From NCBI RefSeq assembly GCF_900187065.1, contig NZ_LT906483.1, positions 310,001 through 374,000 on the forward strand: a stretch of 64,000 nt of DNA. Reading direction: 5' to 3'. Source of the DNA: Mycolicibacterium thermoresistibile. Lineage in GTDB: Bacteria > Actinomycetota > Actinomycetes > Mycobacteriales > Mycobacteriaceae. The translations under genes were made by a program, and so were the position numbers. The notes below the pieces were generated by a model. It did not search any database. It was not told the origin of the DNA and saw only the letters and a list, made by a program, of their open reading frames with translations. Below are positions 25,450 through 34,121 of this stretch, piece after piece. The first letter of the stretch is position 1. Each line of letters starts with the position of its first letter.

Positions 25450-26451
25450 TCACCCCGGCCGCCGACCGGTGATCCCGTTCACGACGTCGGCGAGTTGTTC
25501 GCCGTCGCGCAGCCGCCGGCAGTTGTCCACCGCGTGGGTCAGATAACGCCGCATGGTGTCGACGGTGTACCAGCTGACGTGCGGCGTCAGCACCACGTTG
25601 TCGAGGGTCAGCAGCGGATTGTTGGGGCGCACCGGTTCGGTGGCGAACACGTCCAGCCCGGCCGCGGCCAACCGCCGGGCGTGCAGCGCCTCGGTCAGCG
25701 CGATCTCGTCGACGATCGCTCCCCGCGCGGTGTTCACCAGCACCGCAGCGGGTTTCATCCGGGACAGCGCCGTGGCATCGAGCAGGCCCAGGGTCTTTTC
25801 GGTCAGCGGGACGTGGATCGACACGATGTCGCTCCGGGCCAGCAGGTCGTTGAGCGGACGCCAGTTGGGATGCCCGTCGTCGGCGGTGCTGGTGTGCAGC
25901 ACCTCGGCGCCCATGGCGGCCACGATCTGCTCGACCCGCCGGGCGACGTTGCCGTACCCGATCAGCCCGACGGTGCTGCCGCCGATGTCCCGCACCGTCT
26001 CCCCCAGGCTGGGATCCGTCGGCCAGCCCGTGCCGGCGCGGGTGGCGCGGTCCAGTTCCACCAGCCGGCGCAGCGCGGCCAGCATCAACATCACGGTGCC
26101 CTCGGCGACCGACGCGGCGTTGGCGCCGGGCATGTTGGCCACCGCGATACCCCGTTCGGTCGCGGTGTCGACGTCGATGGTGTTGACCCCGGTGCCGAGC
26201 TTGTGCACCAGCCGGCACCGTGTCGCCCTGGTCAGGTCCTCGCCCGACAGCGGGCGCAGCACATGCCAGATCACCTCGGCGTGGGGGAGTTCGCGGTGGA
26301 AGGTCTCGTCGTCGTCCTCGTCGCAGAACCGGACGTCGAGCCAACCGCTCTCGGGCTCAAGAAATTCCAGGACTTTCGGACCGGGACGGAAATGGGCCAG
26401 GACCCGCAATGCACTCCTCGAGTTCACTCCGGACATGTCACCACGCAACAT
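25450..26451 (-). CDS. D-isomer-specific 2-hydroxyacid dehydrogenase
   Basis: This 333-residue protein starts at ATG 26451 (ATG 26436 is possible). The NAD-binding turn is GLIGYGNVARR, with Ala in place of the third Gly of GXGXXG. The catalytic set is visible: Arg in NTARGAIVDE, Glu in VFATEPVRPNNPL and His in LTPHVSWYT. The N-terminal substrate domain carries HKLGTGVNTIDV. Such enzymes reduce 2-ketoacids or act on phosphoglycerate-like compounds. It is not part of the M. tuberculosis order I remember between fadE6 and Rv0272c, so it looks like a local insertion. The hydrolase gene lies 29 bp upstream on the same strand. Confidence 0.82.
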   Translation of the reverse strand: MLRGDMSGVNSRSALRVLAHFRPGPKVLEFLEPESGWLDVRFCDEDDDETFHRELPHAEVIWHVLRPLSGEDLTRATRCRLVHKLGTGVNTIDVDTATERGIAVANMPGANAASVAEGTVMLMLAALRRLVELDRATRAGTGWPTDPSLGETVRDIGGSTVGLIGYGNVARRVEQIVAAMGAEVLHTSTADDGHPNWRPLNDLLARSDIVSIHVPLTEKTLGLLDATALSRMKPAAVLVNTARGAIVDEIALTEALHARRLAAAGLDVFATEPVRPNNPLLTLDNVVLTPHVSWYTVDTMRRYLTHAVDNCRRLRDGEQLADVVNGITGRRPG

Positions 26452-26480
26452 ACCCGGGCAGTGCCGGCGCCGGTTCGCGC

Positions 26481-27623
26481 TCAGCGCCACCGCCGGGCGA
26501 TCCACCGTGCGATGACGTCGGCCTGTTCGCTGCGGGCGCCGGGGGTGGTGAAGTAGTGGTCGGTGTCGATGTCGACCCGGGTCTTGTCCGTGCCGCCCAG
26601 GGCGTCGTAGATGCGCTGGGCGTCGGACGGGAACACCCCGGTGTCCTGTTCGGCGTTGATCACCAGGGCCGGGCAGGTGATCCGGGCCAGATGCGGTTCG
26701 GCGCGGGTCTGGGAGTGCCGCAGGCTCCACATGCTCAGCCAGTTGCACAGCGTGGTCGCCGCGGCGATCCCCCGGGCCGAGCGGTTGGCCCGCGCCGGCT
26801 CGCCGACGTAACACTTGTTGGGCGGCCGTCGGCTGGGCTCGAGGGTGGGGTCGACCATGCGGGGATCGGCCCAGGTGCGCATCACGGTGAACGGCCGGTC
26901 GGAGAACCCGGCGGCGCGCACCCGTTTGAGCTCGCGTTCCACCCAGTCGGTGATCGCGTGGTTGCGGGCGGTCTGGGCGGCCCGGTAGCGCGCGACGAAC
27001 TCCGGCGGGTACGGCGGTCCGTTGTCGGGGTTGAACAGGTCCAGCTCCGGATCGGTGGCGACGGGGTCGTTCTCGTCGACCACGGCGGCGTCCATCCAGG
27101 CGGTCAGCACCTCGGGACGGCCCGGGTGCGCGGCGGAGGCGATGTAGCCGTCGGCGGGCGGAAGCTCGTTGAGCCCGGCGGCCGGTCGCATACCGTCCAG
27201 CGGTGTGACGTTCGGTTCCACGGCCTGGGACTGATATGCCGCCATCAGCGATCCGCCGCCCGAGTTACCCAGCAGGATCACGGTTTCGATGCCCTCGTCC
27301 TCGCGCAGCCAGCGCACCCCGACGCCGATGTCGACCAGGGCGTGGTCCAGCAGGAAACTGCTCTCGTAGCCGCGGAACCGGGTGTTCCAGCCCAGGAAAC
27401 CGATGCCCCGGGTGGCCAGGTAGTCGGCGATGTAGTGTTCGGAGAAGTCGATCTGGTAGTGGGTGGCGATCACCGCGACCTTCGGTTTGCGGCCCATCCC
27501 GCGGTAGTACAGACCCTGGCAGGGATGCCCGCCCGACCCGGCGCGACGTGCGGTGGGGGAGTCCACGCCGATGAACTGGCGGGTGACTCCCGGCGCCCCG
27601 GATGCGCTGGTGTCTCTGGTCAT
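26481..27623 (-). CDS. Alpha/beta-hydrolase-fold protein (Rv0272c-like)
   Basis: This 380-residue protein has the nucleophile elbow GNSGGGS (about residue 118), an Asp in NAEQDTGVFPSDAQ and a late His in DTDHYFTTPG, forming a plausible triad. The oxyanion strand is VAVIATHYQ. It corresponds to Rv0272c by position. AGGAAG upstream supports the ATG at 27623. Followed in the same direction by the hydroxyacid dehydrogenase. The substrate is unknown; neighbours suggest lipid or xenobiotic esters. Confidence 0.78.
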   Translation of the reverse strand: MTRDTSASGAPGVTRQFIGVDSPTARRAGSGGHPCQGLYYRGMGRKPKVAVIATHYQIDFSEHYIADYLATRGIGFLGWNTRFRGYESSFLLDHALVDIGVGVRWLREDEGIETVILLGNSGGGSLMAAYQSQAVEPNVTPLDGMRPAAGLNELPPADGYIASAAHPGRPEVLTAWMDAAVVDENDPVATDPELDLFNPDNGPPYPPEFVARYRAAQTARNHAITDWVERELKRVRAAGFSDRPFTVMRTWADPRMVDPTLEPSRRPPNKCYVGEPARANRSARGIAAATTLCNWLSMWSLRHSQTRAEPHLARITCPALVINAEQDTGVFPSDAQRIYDALGGTDKTRVDIDTDHYFTTPGARSEQADVIARWIARRWR

Positions 27624-27750
27624 GGCGGCCCGCCTTCCTGCGAAGCGCTGGTGCGAGGGAGAACGCCGGCCAGGGCCCGCCGTCCGCGGGCGGCGGGTGG
27701 ATGTTCACGAGGCGCGATGGTCAGCGTCGGCTCCTCGGATTCCATTGAGT

Positions 27751-27780
27751 GGATCTGAATCTGATGTTAGATTCAGATCC
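27751..27780. promoter_or_regulatory. Perfect 12+6+12 bp palindrome, probable operator
   Basis: The arms ggatctgaatct (27751-27762) and agattcagatcc (27769-27780) are perfect inverted copies with a 6-bp centre (gatgtt). The site lies between the divergent hydrolase (start 27623) and VOC gene (start 27841), where a terminator would not be expected. TetR proteins bind such sites, and a TetR gene lies just downstream at 28421-29068. The pairing is an inference. Confidence 0.7.
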
Positions 27781-27840
27781 AGGGTTTCACCAGGCTTTTC
27801 GCTTGGTTCATGACCTTCTGGTCGACACGGGGAGCCGGAC

Positions 27841-28416
27841 ATGATCAAGCCGCGCAATCGCAATCCCGAATTCGAGCTCGGCGGTATCAACCATGTCGCG
27901 CTGGTCTGTTCGGACATGGCGAAAACCGTTGACTTCTATGGCAATGTGCTGGGCATGCCGCTGGTGAAATCGCTGGACCTGCCGGGTGGGATGGGGCAGC
28001 ACTTCTTCTTCGACTGCGGCAACGGCGATTGCATCGCGTTCTTCTGGTTCCGCGACGCACCGGATGGTGTTCCCGGGATCTCCGCACCCCGCCACATTCC
28101 CGGCACCGGCGACATCGTCAGCGCGGTGAGTTCGATGAACCACTTGGCTTTCCACGTCCCGGCCGAGAAGTTCGACGAGTACCGCCGGCGGCTCAAGGAG
28201 AAGGGGGTGCGGGTCGGCCCGGTGCTCAATCACGACGACAGCGAGACGCAGGTGTCGCCCACCGTGCATCCGGGTGTCTACGTGCGGTCCTTCTACTTCC
28301 ACGACCCGGACGGCATCACCCTCGAATTCGCCTGCTGGACCAAGGAATTCACTGACACGGATGCGCAGGTGTCACCGCGCACCGCAGCCGACCGGAGGCC
28401 GTCGGTGACCGCCTAG
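27841..28416 (+). CDS. VOC (glyoxalase/dioxygenase-fold) family protein, Rv0274-like
   Basis: This 191-residue protein shows two beta-alpha-beta-beta-beta modules: the first starts with GGINHVALVCSDMAKTVDFY, the second around SSMNHLAFHVPAEKFDEY. Likely metal ligands are the His residues of NHVAL and NHLAF and the Glu of ITLEFACW. The fold hosts glyoxalases, dioxygenases and epoxide-opening resistance enzymes; this one is not assignable to a reaction. It corresponds to Rv0274 by order. The perfect palindrome 60 bp upstream suggests repressor control. Confidence 0.8.
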   Translation: MIKPRNRNPEFELGGINHVALVCSDMAKTVDFYGNVLGMPLVKSLDLPGGMGQHFFFDCGNGDCIAFFWFRDAPDGVPGISAPRHIPGTGDIVSAVSSMNHLAFHVPAEKFDEYRRRLKEKGVRVGPVLNHDDSETQVSPTVHPGVYVRSFYFHDPDGITLEFACWTKEFTDTDAQVSPRTAADRRPSVTA

Positions 28417-28420
28417 CGGG

Positions 28421-29068
28421 TCAGTCCGCGCGGAACAACTCCGGTTTGGCCAGTTGGTCGATGACCGACGCGAGTTGATCGATCAGCGCCTCGGGCGACA
28501 GCCTCACCTCGCCGGCCAGCCATGCGCCGATGGTCTGGCCGACGCCACCGACCACGAAATGCGAAGTGGCCTTGATGCGTTCGTTCTCCGGCAACTGCAT
28601 CGTGGATCCGACGTGCTGACCGGACAGCATCGCGAACAGCGCACCGGATTCGGCCCGCTTGCGCACCACCGTCGCGGTGGACAGATGCCGGCTGAACAGC
28701 AGTCGGCCCACCCGCGGATCCTCGGAGACCGTGCGCACGATGTTGGCCATCCCGGCCCGGGTCTGATCCCGGCGCGGCGCCGCGGCCACAGCGGCCTGGG
28801 TGGTGGCGGCGATGTCGGAGACCACCCAGTCGAACACCGCGCTGACGAAGTCGTCCTTGTCGGTGAAGCTCTCGTAGAAGTAGCGCATGGTCAGTCCGGC
28901 CTCGCGGCAGATCGCCCGGACCGTCAACTCGGCCGGATCCCGCTGCTCGCCCCCGAGCAACTCCAGGCCGGCCTCCAGCAGCCGCCGCCGTCGCTGGGCC
29001 CGCCGCTCGGCTGGGTCCACCCCGCGGTAGGGCCGGACCTGGCGATTCGGGCTGGCCATGGATCCCAT
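28421..29068 (-). CDS. TetR family transcriptional regulator (Rv0275c-like)
   Basis: This 215-residue regulator has an N-terminal helix-turn-helix at about residues 20-68 (RRRLLEAGLELLG, ELTVRAICREAGLTMRYFYESFTDKDDF), the classic TetR pattern. The all-helical C-terminal half would bind ligand and dimerise. ATG 29068 is used; ATG 29059 is also possible. It converges with the VOC gene and is divergent from the DUF2236 gene. Candidate targets are the VOC/hydrolase palindrome and its own divergent promoter. Confidence 0.88.
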   Translation of the reverse strand: MGSMASPNRQVRPYRGVDPAERRAQRRRRLLEAGLELLGGEQRDPAELTVRAICREAGLTMRYFYESFTDKDDFVSAVFDWVVSDIAATTQAAVAAAPRRDQTRAGMANIVRTVSEDPRVGRLLFSRHLSTATVVRKRAESGALFAMLSGQHVGSTMQLPENERIKATSHFVVGGVGQTIGAWLAGEVRLSPEALIDQLASVIDQLAKPELFRAD

Positions 29069-29140
29069 ATTGACACCGATCCGCCGGGAGCGGCAATATC
29101 AGGAAACAGGCGTTATCAGATTTGCGACGAAGGGGGCCCG

Positions 29141-30049
29141 ATGACTGCGATCGAGCCGATCAGCCATGTCGAGCGGCCGGTCAGCGACCCGCCGCGGCCG
29201 ACGCCGCAGCGGCGGGGAATCCTCGGCCGTCGCGCGAGCTTCGACGACGGGTTGATGGGGGTGGCCCTGCTCGCCGGACCGGCCAATGTGATCATGCAGC
29301 TGGCCCGGCCCGAAGTCGGCTACGGCGTGGTCGAGAGCCGGGTGGAGAGCGGGCGCACCGATCTGCACCCGGTCAAGCGGGCCCGCACCACCTTCACCTA
29401 CCTGGCGGTGGCGAGCCGGGGGACCGACGAGCAGAAGGCCGCCTACCGGCGCGCCGTCAACAAGGCGCACGCCCAGGTGTTCTCGACCGACGAGAGCCCG
29501 GTGAGCTACAACGCCTTCGACAAGGACCTCCAGCTGTGGGTGGCCGCCTGCCTGTACAAGGGCGGGGTCGACGTGTTCCGGATGTTCGTCGGCGAGATGG
29601 ACGACGACACCGCCGATCAGCACTACCGGGACAGCATGAGCATGGCCACCACCCTGCAGGTGCCGCCGGAGATGTGGCCGGCCGACCGGGCCGCGTTCGA
29701 TAAGTACTGGCAGGAGCAGCTCGAGACCAAGATCCACATCGACGACACGGTCCGCGGCTACCTGTATCCGATCGCCGCCGGGCGGCCCAAGAGCTCACCG
29801 CTGCCCAAGGCGGTCCAGCGCCGGCTCGACAGTGTCGGATTGCTGATCACCACCGGCTTTCTGCCGCAGCGGTTCCGCGACGAGATGCGGCTGCCCTGGG
29901 ACGCCGGGCGGCAACGCCGGTTCGACCGGCTGATCGCGGCCCTGCGGGCCGGTAACGATCTGGCGCCCAGCGTGGTGCGGCAGTTCCCGTTCAACGTGCT
30001 GCTGAGGGATCTCGACTGGCGCCGCCGCACCGGCCGTCCGCTGGTGTGA
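29141..30049 (+). CDS. DUF2236 oxygenase-like protein (MpaB/latex-clearing-protein family)
   Basis: This 302-residue protein carries DUF2236 blocks: LAGPANVIMQLARPEVGYGVVES near the N-terminus, RARTTFTYLAVA, the conserved NAFDKDLQLWVAACLYKG segment and the late DEMRLPWDAGRQRRFDRLI. Some members, such as latex clearing proteins, are b-type cytochrome oxygenases; most mycobacterial ones are uncharacterised. AGGGGG upstream supports the ATG at 29141. By order it corresponds to Rv0276. It is the last gene before the gap preceding ESX-3. Confidence 0.8.
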   Translation: MTAIEPISHVERPVSDPPRPTPQRRGILGRRASFDDGLMGVALLAGPANVIMQLARPEVGYGVVESRVESGRTDLHPVKRARTTFTYLAVASRGTDEQKAAYRRAVNKAHAQVFSTDESPVSYNAFDKDLQLWVAACLYKGGVDVFRMFVGEMDDDTADQHYRDSMSMATTLQVPPEMWPADRAAFDKYWQEQLETKIHIDDTVRGYLYPIAAGRPKSSPLPKAVQRRLDSVGLLITTGFLPQRFRDEMRLPWDAGRQRRFDRLIAALRAGNDLAPSVVRQFPFNVLLRDLDWRRRTGRPLV

Positions 30050-30322
30050 CACCGGCCTTGCCTGTTCAGCAAAAAAGTTTGCACAGTGTCGTCGGGTCGG
30101 GTGACCCTGGGGTACGTGCGAACCGACGATGCGGATCTGCGTAACGCTGTGGCGGGATTTCGGCGCCCAGACCGCCACTGCGTCACGCAACGTGGGCGCC
30201 ACCGGGGCGGAGCGTGGCAGTCCGTGCGAACCGACGACGATTCTGGGACACCACCACCAGCGTCGGCGCGACGGCGTTGTTCGTCGCCGCCGCGCGGGCG
30301 CGAAGCCGCCAAACCCGATCCG

Positions 30323-30619
30323 GTGGCCGTCGATCGGTATGCCGAGGTGTCCTGCCGCGCCGCCGGCTCCCGGATGGGCGTCGAGGAGGTCGTACCGGAT
30401 CCGCCGGAGGTGATCGAGGCGCTGCGCGCCGAAGAGATCGCGGCGGGCAAGCAGGGCACCCGCCGTGGTCGCTCCGCTGGGGGAATCCTCGACCGGCTGG
30501 GCCGGCCGCTGCCGGGCCCGGAGTCACAAGCGAGCCCCATGATCGAGGCATCGCGCCTGGTGACTGCCGTCAAGGCGACGGTGCACATCAGCGAGGTCGC
30601 CGTGCGTCTCGACAGTTAG
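30323..30619 (+). CDS. Possible small hypothetical protein or gene remnant
   Basis: In the 670-bp gap before eccA3, the frame from GTG 30323 (or ATG 30374) to TAG 30617-30619 has strongly GC3-biased codons like real genes of this genome and would encode 98 (or 81) residues, with an acidic helical stretch PPEVIEALRAEEIAAGKQG. I recognise no family. The frame continues upstream without plausible protein features, so it may be the tail of a decayed gene. The stop overlaps the first iron-box-like site. The rest of the gap (30050-30322) shows only a short direct repeat (cgtgcgaaccgacga) and no other gene. Confidence 0.3.
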   Translation: MAVDRYAEVSCRAAGSRMGVEEVVPDPPEVIEALRAEEIAAGKQGTRRGRSAGGILDRLGRPLPGPESQASPMIEASRLVTAVKATVHISEVAVRLDS

Positions 30620-30634
30620 CTTATGCAATGCTAA
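30616..30634 (+). promoter_or_regulatory. IdeR iron-box-like site 1 upstream of ESX-3
   Basis: TTAGCTTATGCAATGCTAA matches 14 of 19 bases of the mycobacterial IdeR consensus (TTAGGTTAGGCTAACCTAA), including both outer TTAG/CTAA ends. It lies 87 bp upstream of the eccA3 ATG. IdeR with iron would repress. Confidence 0.6.
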
Positions 30635-30646
30635 CTTTCTCGCACA

Positions 30647-30665
30647 TTAGGTAAGGCTAAGGACA
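30647..30665 (+). promoter_or_regulatory. IdeR iron-box-like site 2 upstream of ESX-3
   Basis: TTAGGTAAGGCTAAGGACA matches 14 of 19 consensus bases, with the left half and centre nearly complete and the right end degenerate. It starts 31 bp after site 1. Confidence 0.6.
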
Positions 30666-30720
30666 GTGGTCCGCCGTGCGCGGGCCATTTCGGGGGACAA
30701 CCGAGGGAAAAAGCCGAGGA

Positions 30721-32556
30721 ATGGCCAGTTCGACCACCGATTCGCGGCCCGGTTCGGGTGCCGCCGCACCGCGGGTGGACCGCGATATCGTCACCCGGTT
30801 CGCGACATGCTGCCGCGCCCTGGGCCTGGACGTGCACGGTCGCCGCCGCCCGGCCGACCTCGCCGCCGCGCGCTCCGGGTTCGCGGCGCTGACCCGGATC
30901 GCGCATGAACAGTGCGACGCCTGGACCGGACTCGCCGCCTCCGGAGACACCTCGGCCGCCGTGCTCGAAGCGGTGTGGCGCACCGTCGACACCGCCGGCG
31001 TGCTGCAGGACGAGGTCGAACTCGCTCCCGGCGCACTGGGTTTCCACTACGACACCGGTCTGTATCTGCAGTTCCGCGCCACCGACCGGGACGATTTCCA
31101 GCTCGCCTACGCCACCACCCTGGCCGACGCCGGCCGGTACGTCGACGCCGACCGGCTGGTGGCTGAGCTGGCCGACCGCCGCCCGGACTGGCGGCAGGCC
31201 CGCTGGGTGCGGGTGGCCCTGCACCACCGCGCCGAACGGTGGTCGGATGTGGTGCGGTTGCTGACGCCGGTGGTCAACGATCCGGGACTCGACGAGCTGT
31301 ACAGCCACGCGGCCCGCGTCACGCTGGGGATCGCGCTGGCCAGGCTGGGCATGTTCGCCCCGGCGCTGTCGTACCTGGAGGAACCCGACGGCCCCGTCGC
31401 CGTCGCGGCGCTGGACGGAACCTTCGCCAAGGCGCTGACCCTGCGCGCCCAGGGCGAGGAGGACGAAGCCGCCGAGGTCCTGCAGGACCTCTACGCCGCC
31501 CACCCGGAGAACGCCGAGATCGAAGAGGCGCTGCTGGACACCACCTACGGGCTGCCCACCACCACCGCTGCCCGGATCGAGGCGCGCAGCAACCCGTGGG
31601 ACCCGGACAGCGAGCCCACCGAGGAGGAGTTCGTCGATCCGGGCGCCAAGGAACGCAAGGCGCACCTGCTGGTCGAGGCCGAGGCCGAGCTGGCCGAGTT
31701 CATCGGCCTGGAGGAGGTCAAGTATCAGGTCGCCCGGCTGAAGAGCTCGGTCGCGATGGCCATCAAGCGCCAGGAACGCGGCCTGACCGTCGCCCAGCGC
31801 ACCAACCACCTGGTGTTCGCCGGCCCGCCCGGCACCGGTAAGACGACCATCGCCCGGGTGGTCGCCAAGATCTACTGCGGCCTGGGCATTCTCAAGAAGG
31901 AGACGGTCCGCGAGGTGCACCGCGCCGACCTCGTCGGCCAGCACATCGGTGAGACCGAGGCCAAGACCAACGCGGTCATCGACAGCGCCCTGGACGGGGT
32001 GCTGTTCCTCGACGAGGCCTACGCTCTGGTGTCCACCGGGGCCAAGAACGACTTCGGCCTGGTCGCCATCGACACCCTGCTGGCGCGGATGGAGAACGAC
32101 CGCGACCGGTTGGTGGTGATCATCGCCGGCTACCGCGCCGACCTCGACAAGTTCCTGGACACCAACGAGGGGCTGCGCTCCCGCTTCACCCGCAGCATCG
32201 ACTTCCCGTCCTACAGCCCGCACGAACTCGTCGAGATGGCCAAGCTGATGGCCGCCAAGCGCGACAGCGTGTTCGAACCGGCGGCGCTGACCGAGATGGA
32301 GCGGCTGTTCGGGCACCTGGCCGAATCCTCGACCGCGGACGCCCAGGGCGTGCAACGCCGCAGCCTGGACGTGGCGGGCAACGGGCGGTTCGTCCGCAAC
32401 CTCGTCGAGCGTTCCGAGGAGGAACGGGAGTACCGGCTCGACCATGCCGACATCGAGGACTTCACCGATGAGGAGCTCATGACCATCACCCTCGAGGACG
32501 TCAACAACTCCGCGGCACCGCTGCTGCGGGGGCTGGGCCTGACGGTGCCGGCGTGA
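30721..32556 (+). CDS. eccA3: ESX-3 AAA+ ATPase EccA3
   Basis: From ATG 30721 the protein has 611 residues; GTG 30676 would add 15. The N-terminal about 280 residues are helical and TPR-like. The C-terminal CbxX-type AAA+ module has Walker [10 protein letters not shown] (about residue 368), Walker B VLFLDEAYAL (about 426) and an Arg-finger region GLRSRFTRSIDF. EccA is the cytosolic ATPase of type VII secretion and is thought to handle PE/PPE-EspG substrate complexes. It is the first gene of the ESX-3 operon, under two iron-box-like sites, and ends with a GTGA overlap into eccB3. Confidence 0.93.
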   Translation: MASSTTDSRPGSGAAAPRVDRDIVTRFATCCRALGLDVHGRRRPADLAAARSGFAALTRIAHEQCDAWTGLAASGDTSAAVLEAVWRTVDTAGVLQDEVELAPGALGFHYDTGLYLQFRATDRDDFQLAYATTLADAGRYVDADRLVAELADRRPDWRQARWVRVALHHRAERWSDVVRLLTPVVNDPGLDELYSHAARVTLGIALARLGMFAPALSYLEEPDGPVAVAALDGTFAKALTLRAQGEEDEAAEVLQDLYAAHPENAEIEEALLDTTYGLPTTTAARIEARSNPWDPDSEPTEEEFVDPGAKERKAHLLVEAEAELAEFIGLEEVKYQVARLKSSVAMAIKRQERGLTVAQRTNHLVFAGPPGTGKTTIARVVAKIYCGLGILKKETVREVHRADLVGQHIGETEAKTNAVIDSALDGVLFLDEAYALVSTGAKNDFGLVAIDTLLARMENDRDRLVVIIAGYRADLDKFLDTNEGLRSRFTRSIDFPSYSPHELVEMAKLMAAKRDSVFEPAALTEMERLFGHLAESSTADAQGVQRRSLDVAGNGRFVRNLVERSEEEREYRLDHADIEDFTDEELMTITLEDVNNSAAPLLRGLGLTVPA

Positions 32557-34121
32557 CCGCCCCAGAGGACGACCGGCGGTCGTTCAGCTCGCGGACCCCG
32601 GTCAACGAGAACCCCGATCGCGTCGTCTACCGCCGCGGCTTCGTCACCCGCCATCAGGTGTCGGGCTGGCGGTTCATGATGCGCCGCATCGCCTCCGGCG
32701 TCGCGCTCCACGACACCCGGATGCTGGTCGACCCGCTGCGCACCCAGACCCGGTCGGTGCTCGTCGGTGTGCTGATCCTGATCACCGGGCTGGCCGGATG
32801 TTTCGTGTTCTCGCTGATCCGGCCCGCCGGGGTGGCCGGCGAGGACGCGGTGCTGGCCGACCGCTCCACCGCCGCGCTGTACGTCAAGGTCGGCGAACAG
32901 CTGCACCCGGTGCTGAACCTGACCTCCGCGCGGCTGATCACCGGCCGCGCCGAGGATCCCAAGACGGTCAAGACCAGCGAGATCGACAAGTTCCCGCGCG
33001 GCAACCTGCTCGGCATCCCCGGTGCGCCGGAACGGATGACGCAGAACCCGGCCCGCGACGCCGACTGGATGGTGTGCGATGCGGTGTCCGGCCCGCACCC
33101 CGGGGTGACCGTGGCCGCCGGCGCCCCCGCCGAGGGCGGCGAACGGGCCGCACCCTTGCCCGACGGACAGGCCGTGCTGGTGGAGAACCACGACGGCACC
33201 AATGCCGGAACCTGGCTGCTGTGGGACAACCGGCGCAGCCGCATCGACCTGGCCGACCGCGCGGTGACCGAGGCGGTCGGCCTGGGCGCCGGCACCGCGC
33301 GGCCCCGCCCGATCGCGCCCGGACTGTTCAACGCCATCCCGGAGGCGCCGCCGATCGCGCCGCCGGCCATCCCCGGCGCGGGTGAGCCGCCGCGGTTCGC
33401 GCTGCCGGTCGACGCCCCGGTGGGCGCGGTGGTGACCGCCTACGAGGCCGACAACACCATCCGGTACTACGCGGTGCTGCCCGACGGGCTGCAACCGGTG
33501 CCGGTGGTGCTCGCCTCGATCATGCGCAACACCGACTCCTACGGGTTCGCCCAGCCGCCCCGCCTCGGGATGGACGAGATCGCCCGGTTGCCGGTGGCCG
33601 ACACCCTCGACACCGACGCCTACCCGGCCCGTCCGGTCACCCTCGTCAACGCCGATGCCAAGCCGATGACCTGCGTGCACTGGTCGAAACCCGCTGATGC
33701 ACCGGCGAACTCGCTGACCCTGCTGTCCGGCGCCGCGCTGCCGCTGCCGGACGGGCAGCACACCGTCGACCTGGTCAGCGCCGGCGCCGGCGGCACCGCC
33801 GACCGGGTGGCGCTGCCGGCGGGCACCGGATACCTCGTCGACAGCGTCGGCCTGCGCACCGGCGCCGACAGCGCCGAGGGCCCCGGTCTGTTCTGGATCA
33901 GCGATACCGGGGTGCGGTACGGCATCGACACCCACGGTGACGACGACACCGTCGCCGCGCTCGGCCTGACCGGCGCCCCGCTGCCCATGCCGTGGGCGGT
34001 GCTGGCCCAGTTCGCCGCCGGTCCCACCCTGTCCCGCACCGACGCGCTGCTGGCCCACGACAGCCTGCCGCCGAACCCGGCGCCCGCGCGCCTGGAGAAC
34101 CACCGGATGGAAAACCCATGA
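32553..34121 (+). CDS. eccB3: ESX-3 core membrane component EccB3
   Basis: The 522 residues start at GTG 32553, within the eccA3 stop. The layout is a cytosolic N-terminus with [19 protein letters not shown], one TM helix at about residues 68-87, and a large Pro-rich extracytoplasmic domain with a Cys pair (MVCDAV and MTCVHW) able to form the disulfide known in EccB proteins. EccB assembles with EccC, EccD and EccE in the inner-membrane pore. ATGA overlap with eccC3 follows. Confidence 0.93.
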   Translation: MTAPEDDRRSFSSRTPVNENPDRVVYRRGFVTRHQVSGWRFMMRRIASGVALHDTRMLVDPLRTQTRSVLVGVLILITGLAGCFVFSLIRPAGVAGEDAVLADRSTAALYVKVGEQLHPVLNLTSARLITGRAEDPKTVKTSEIDKFPRGNLLGIPGAPERMTQNPARDADWMVCDAVSGPHPGVTVAAGAPAEGGERAAPLPDGQAVLVENHDGTNAGTWLLWDNRRSRIDLADRAVTEAVGLGAGTARPRPIAPGLFNAIPEAPPIAPPAIPGAGEPPRFALPVDAPVGAVVTAYEADNTIRYYAVLPDGLQPVPVVLASIMRNTDSYGFAQPPRLGMDEIARLPVADTLDTDAYPARPVTLVNADAKPMTCVHWSKPADAPANSLTLLSGAALPLPDGQHTVDLVSAGAGGTADRVALPAGTGYLVDSVGLRTGADSAEGPGLFWISDTGVRYGIDTHGDDDTVAALGLTGAPLPMPWAVLAQFAAGPTLSRTDALLAHDSLPPNPAPARLENHRMENP

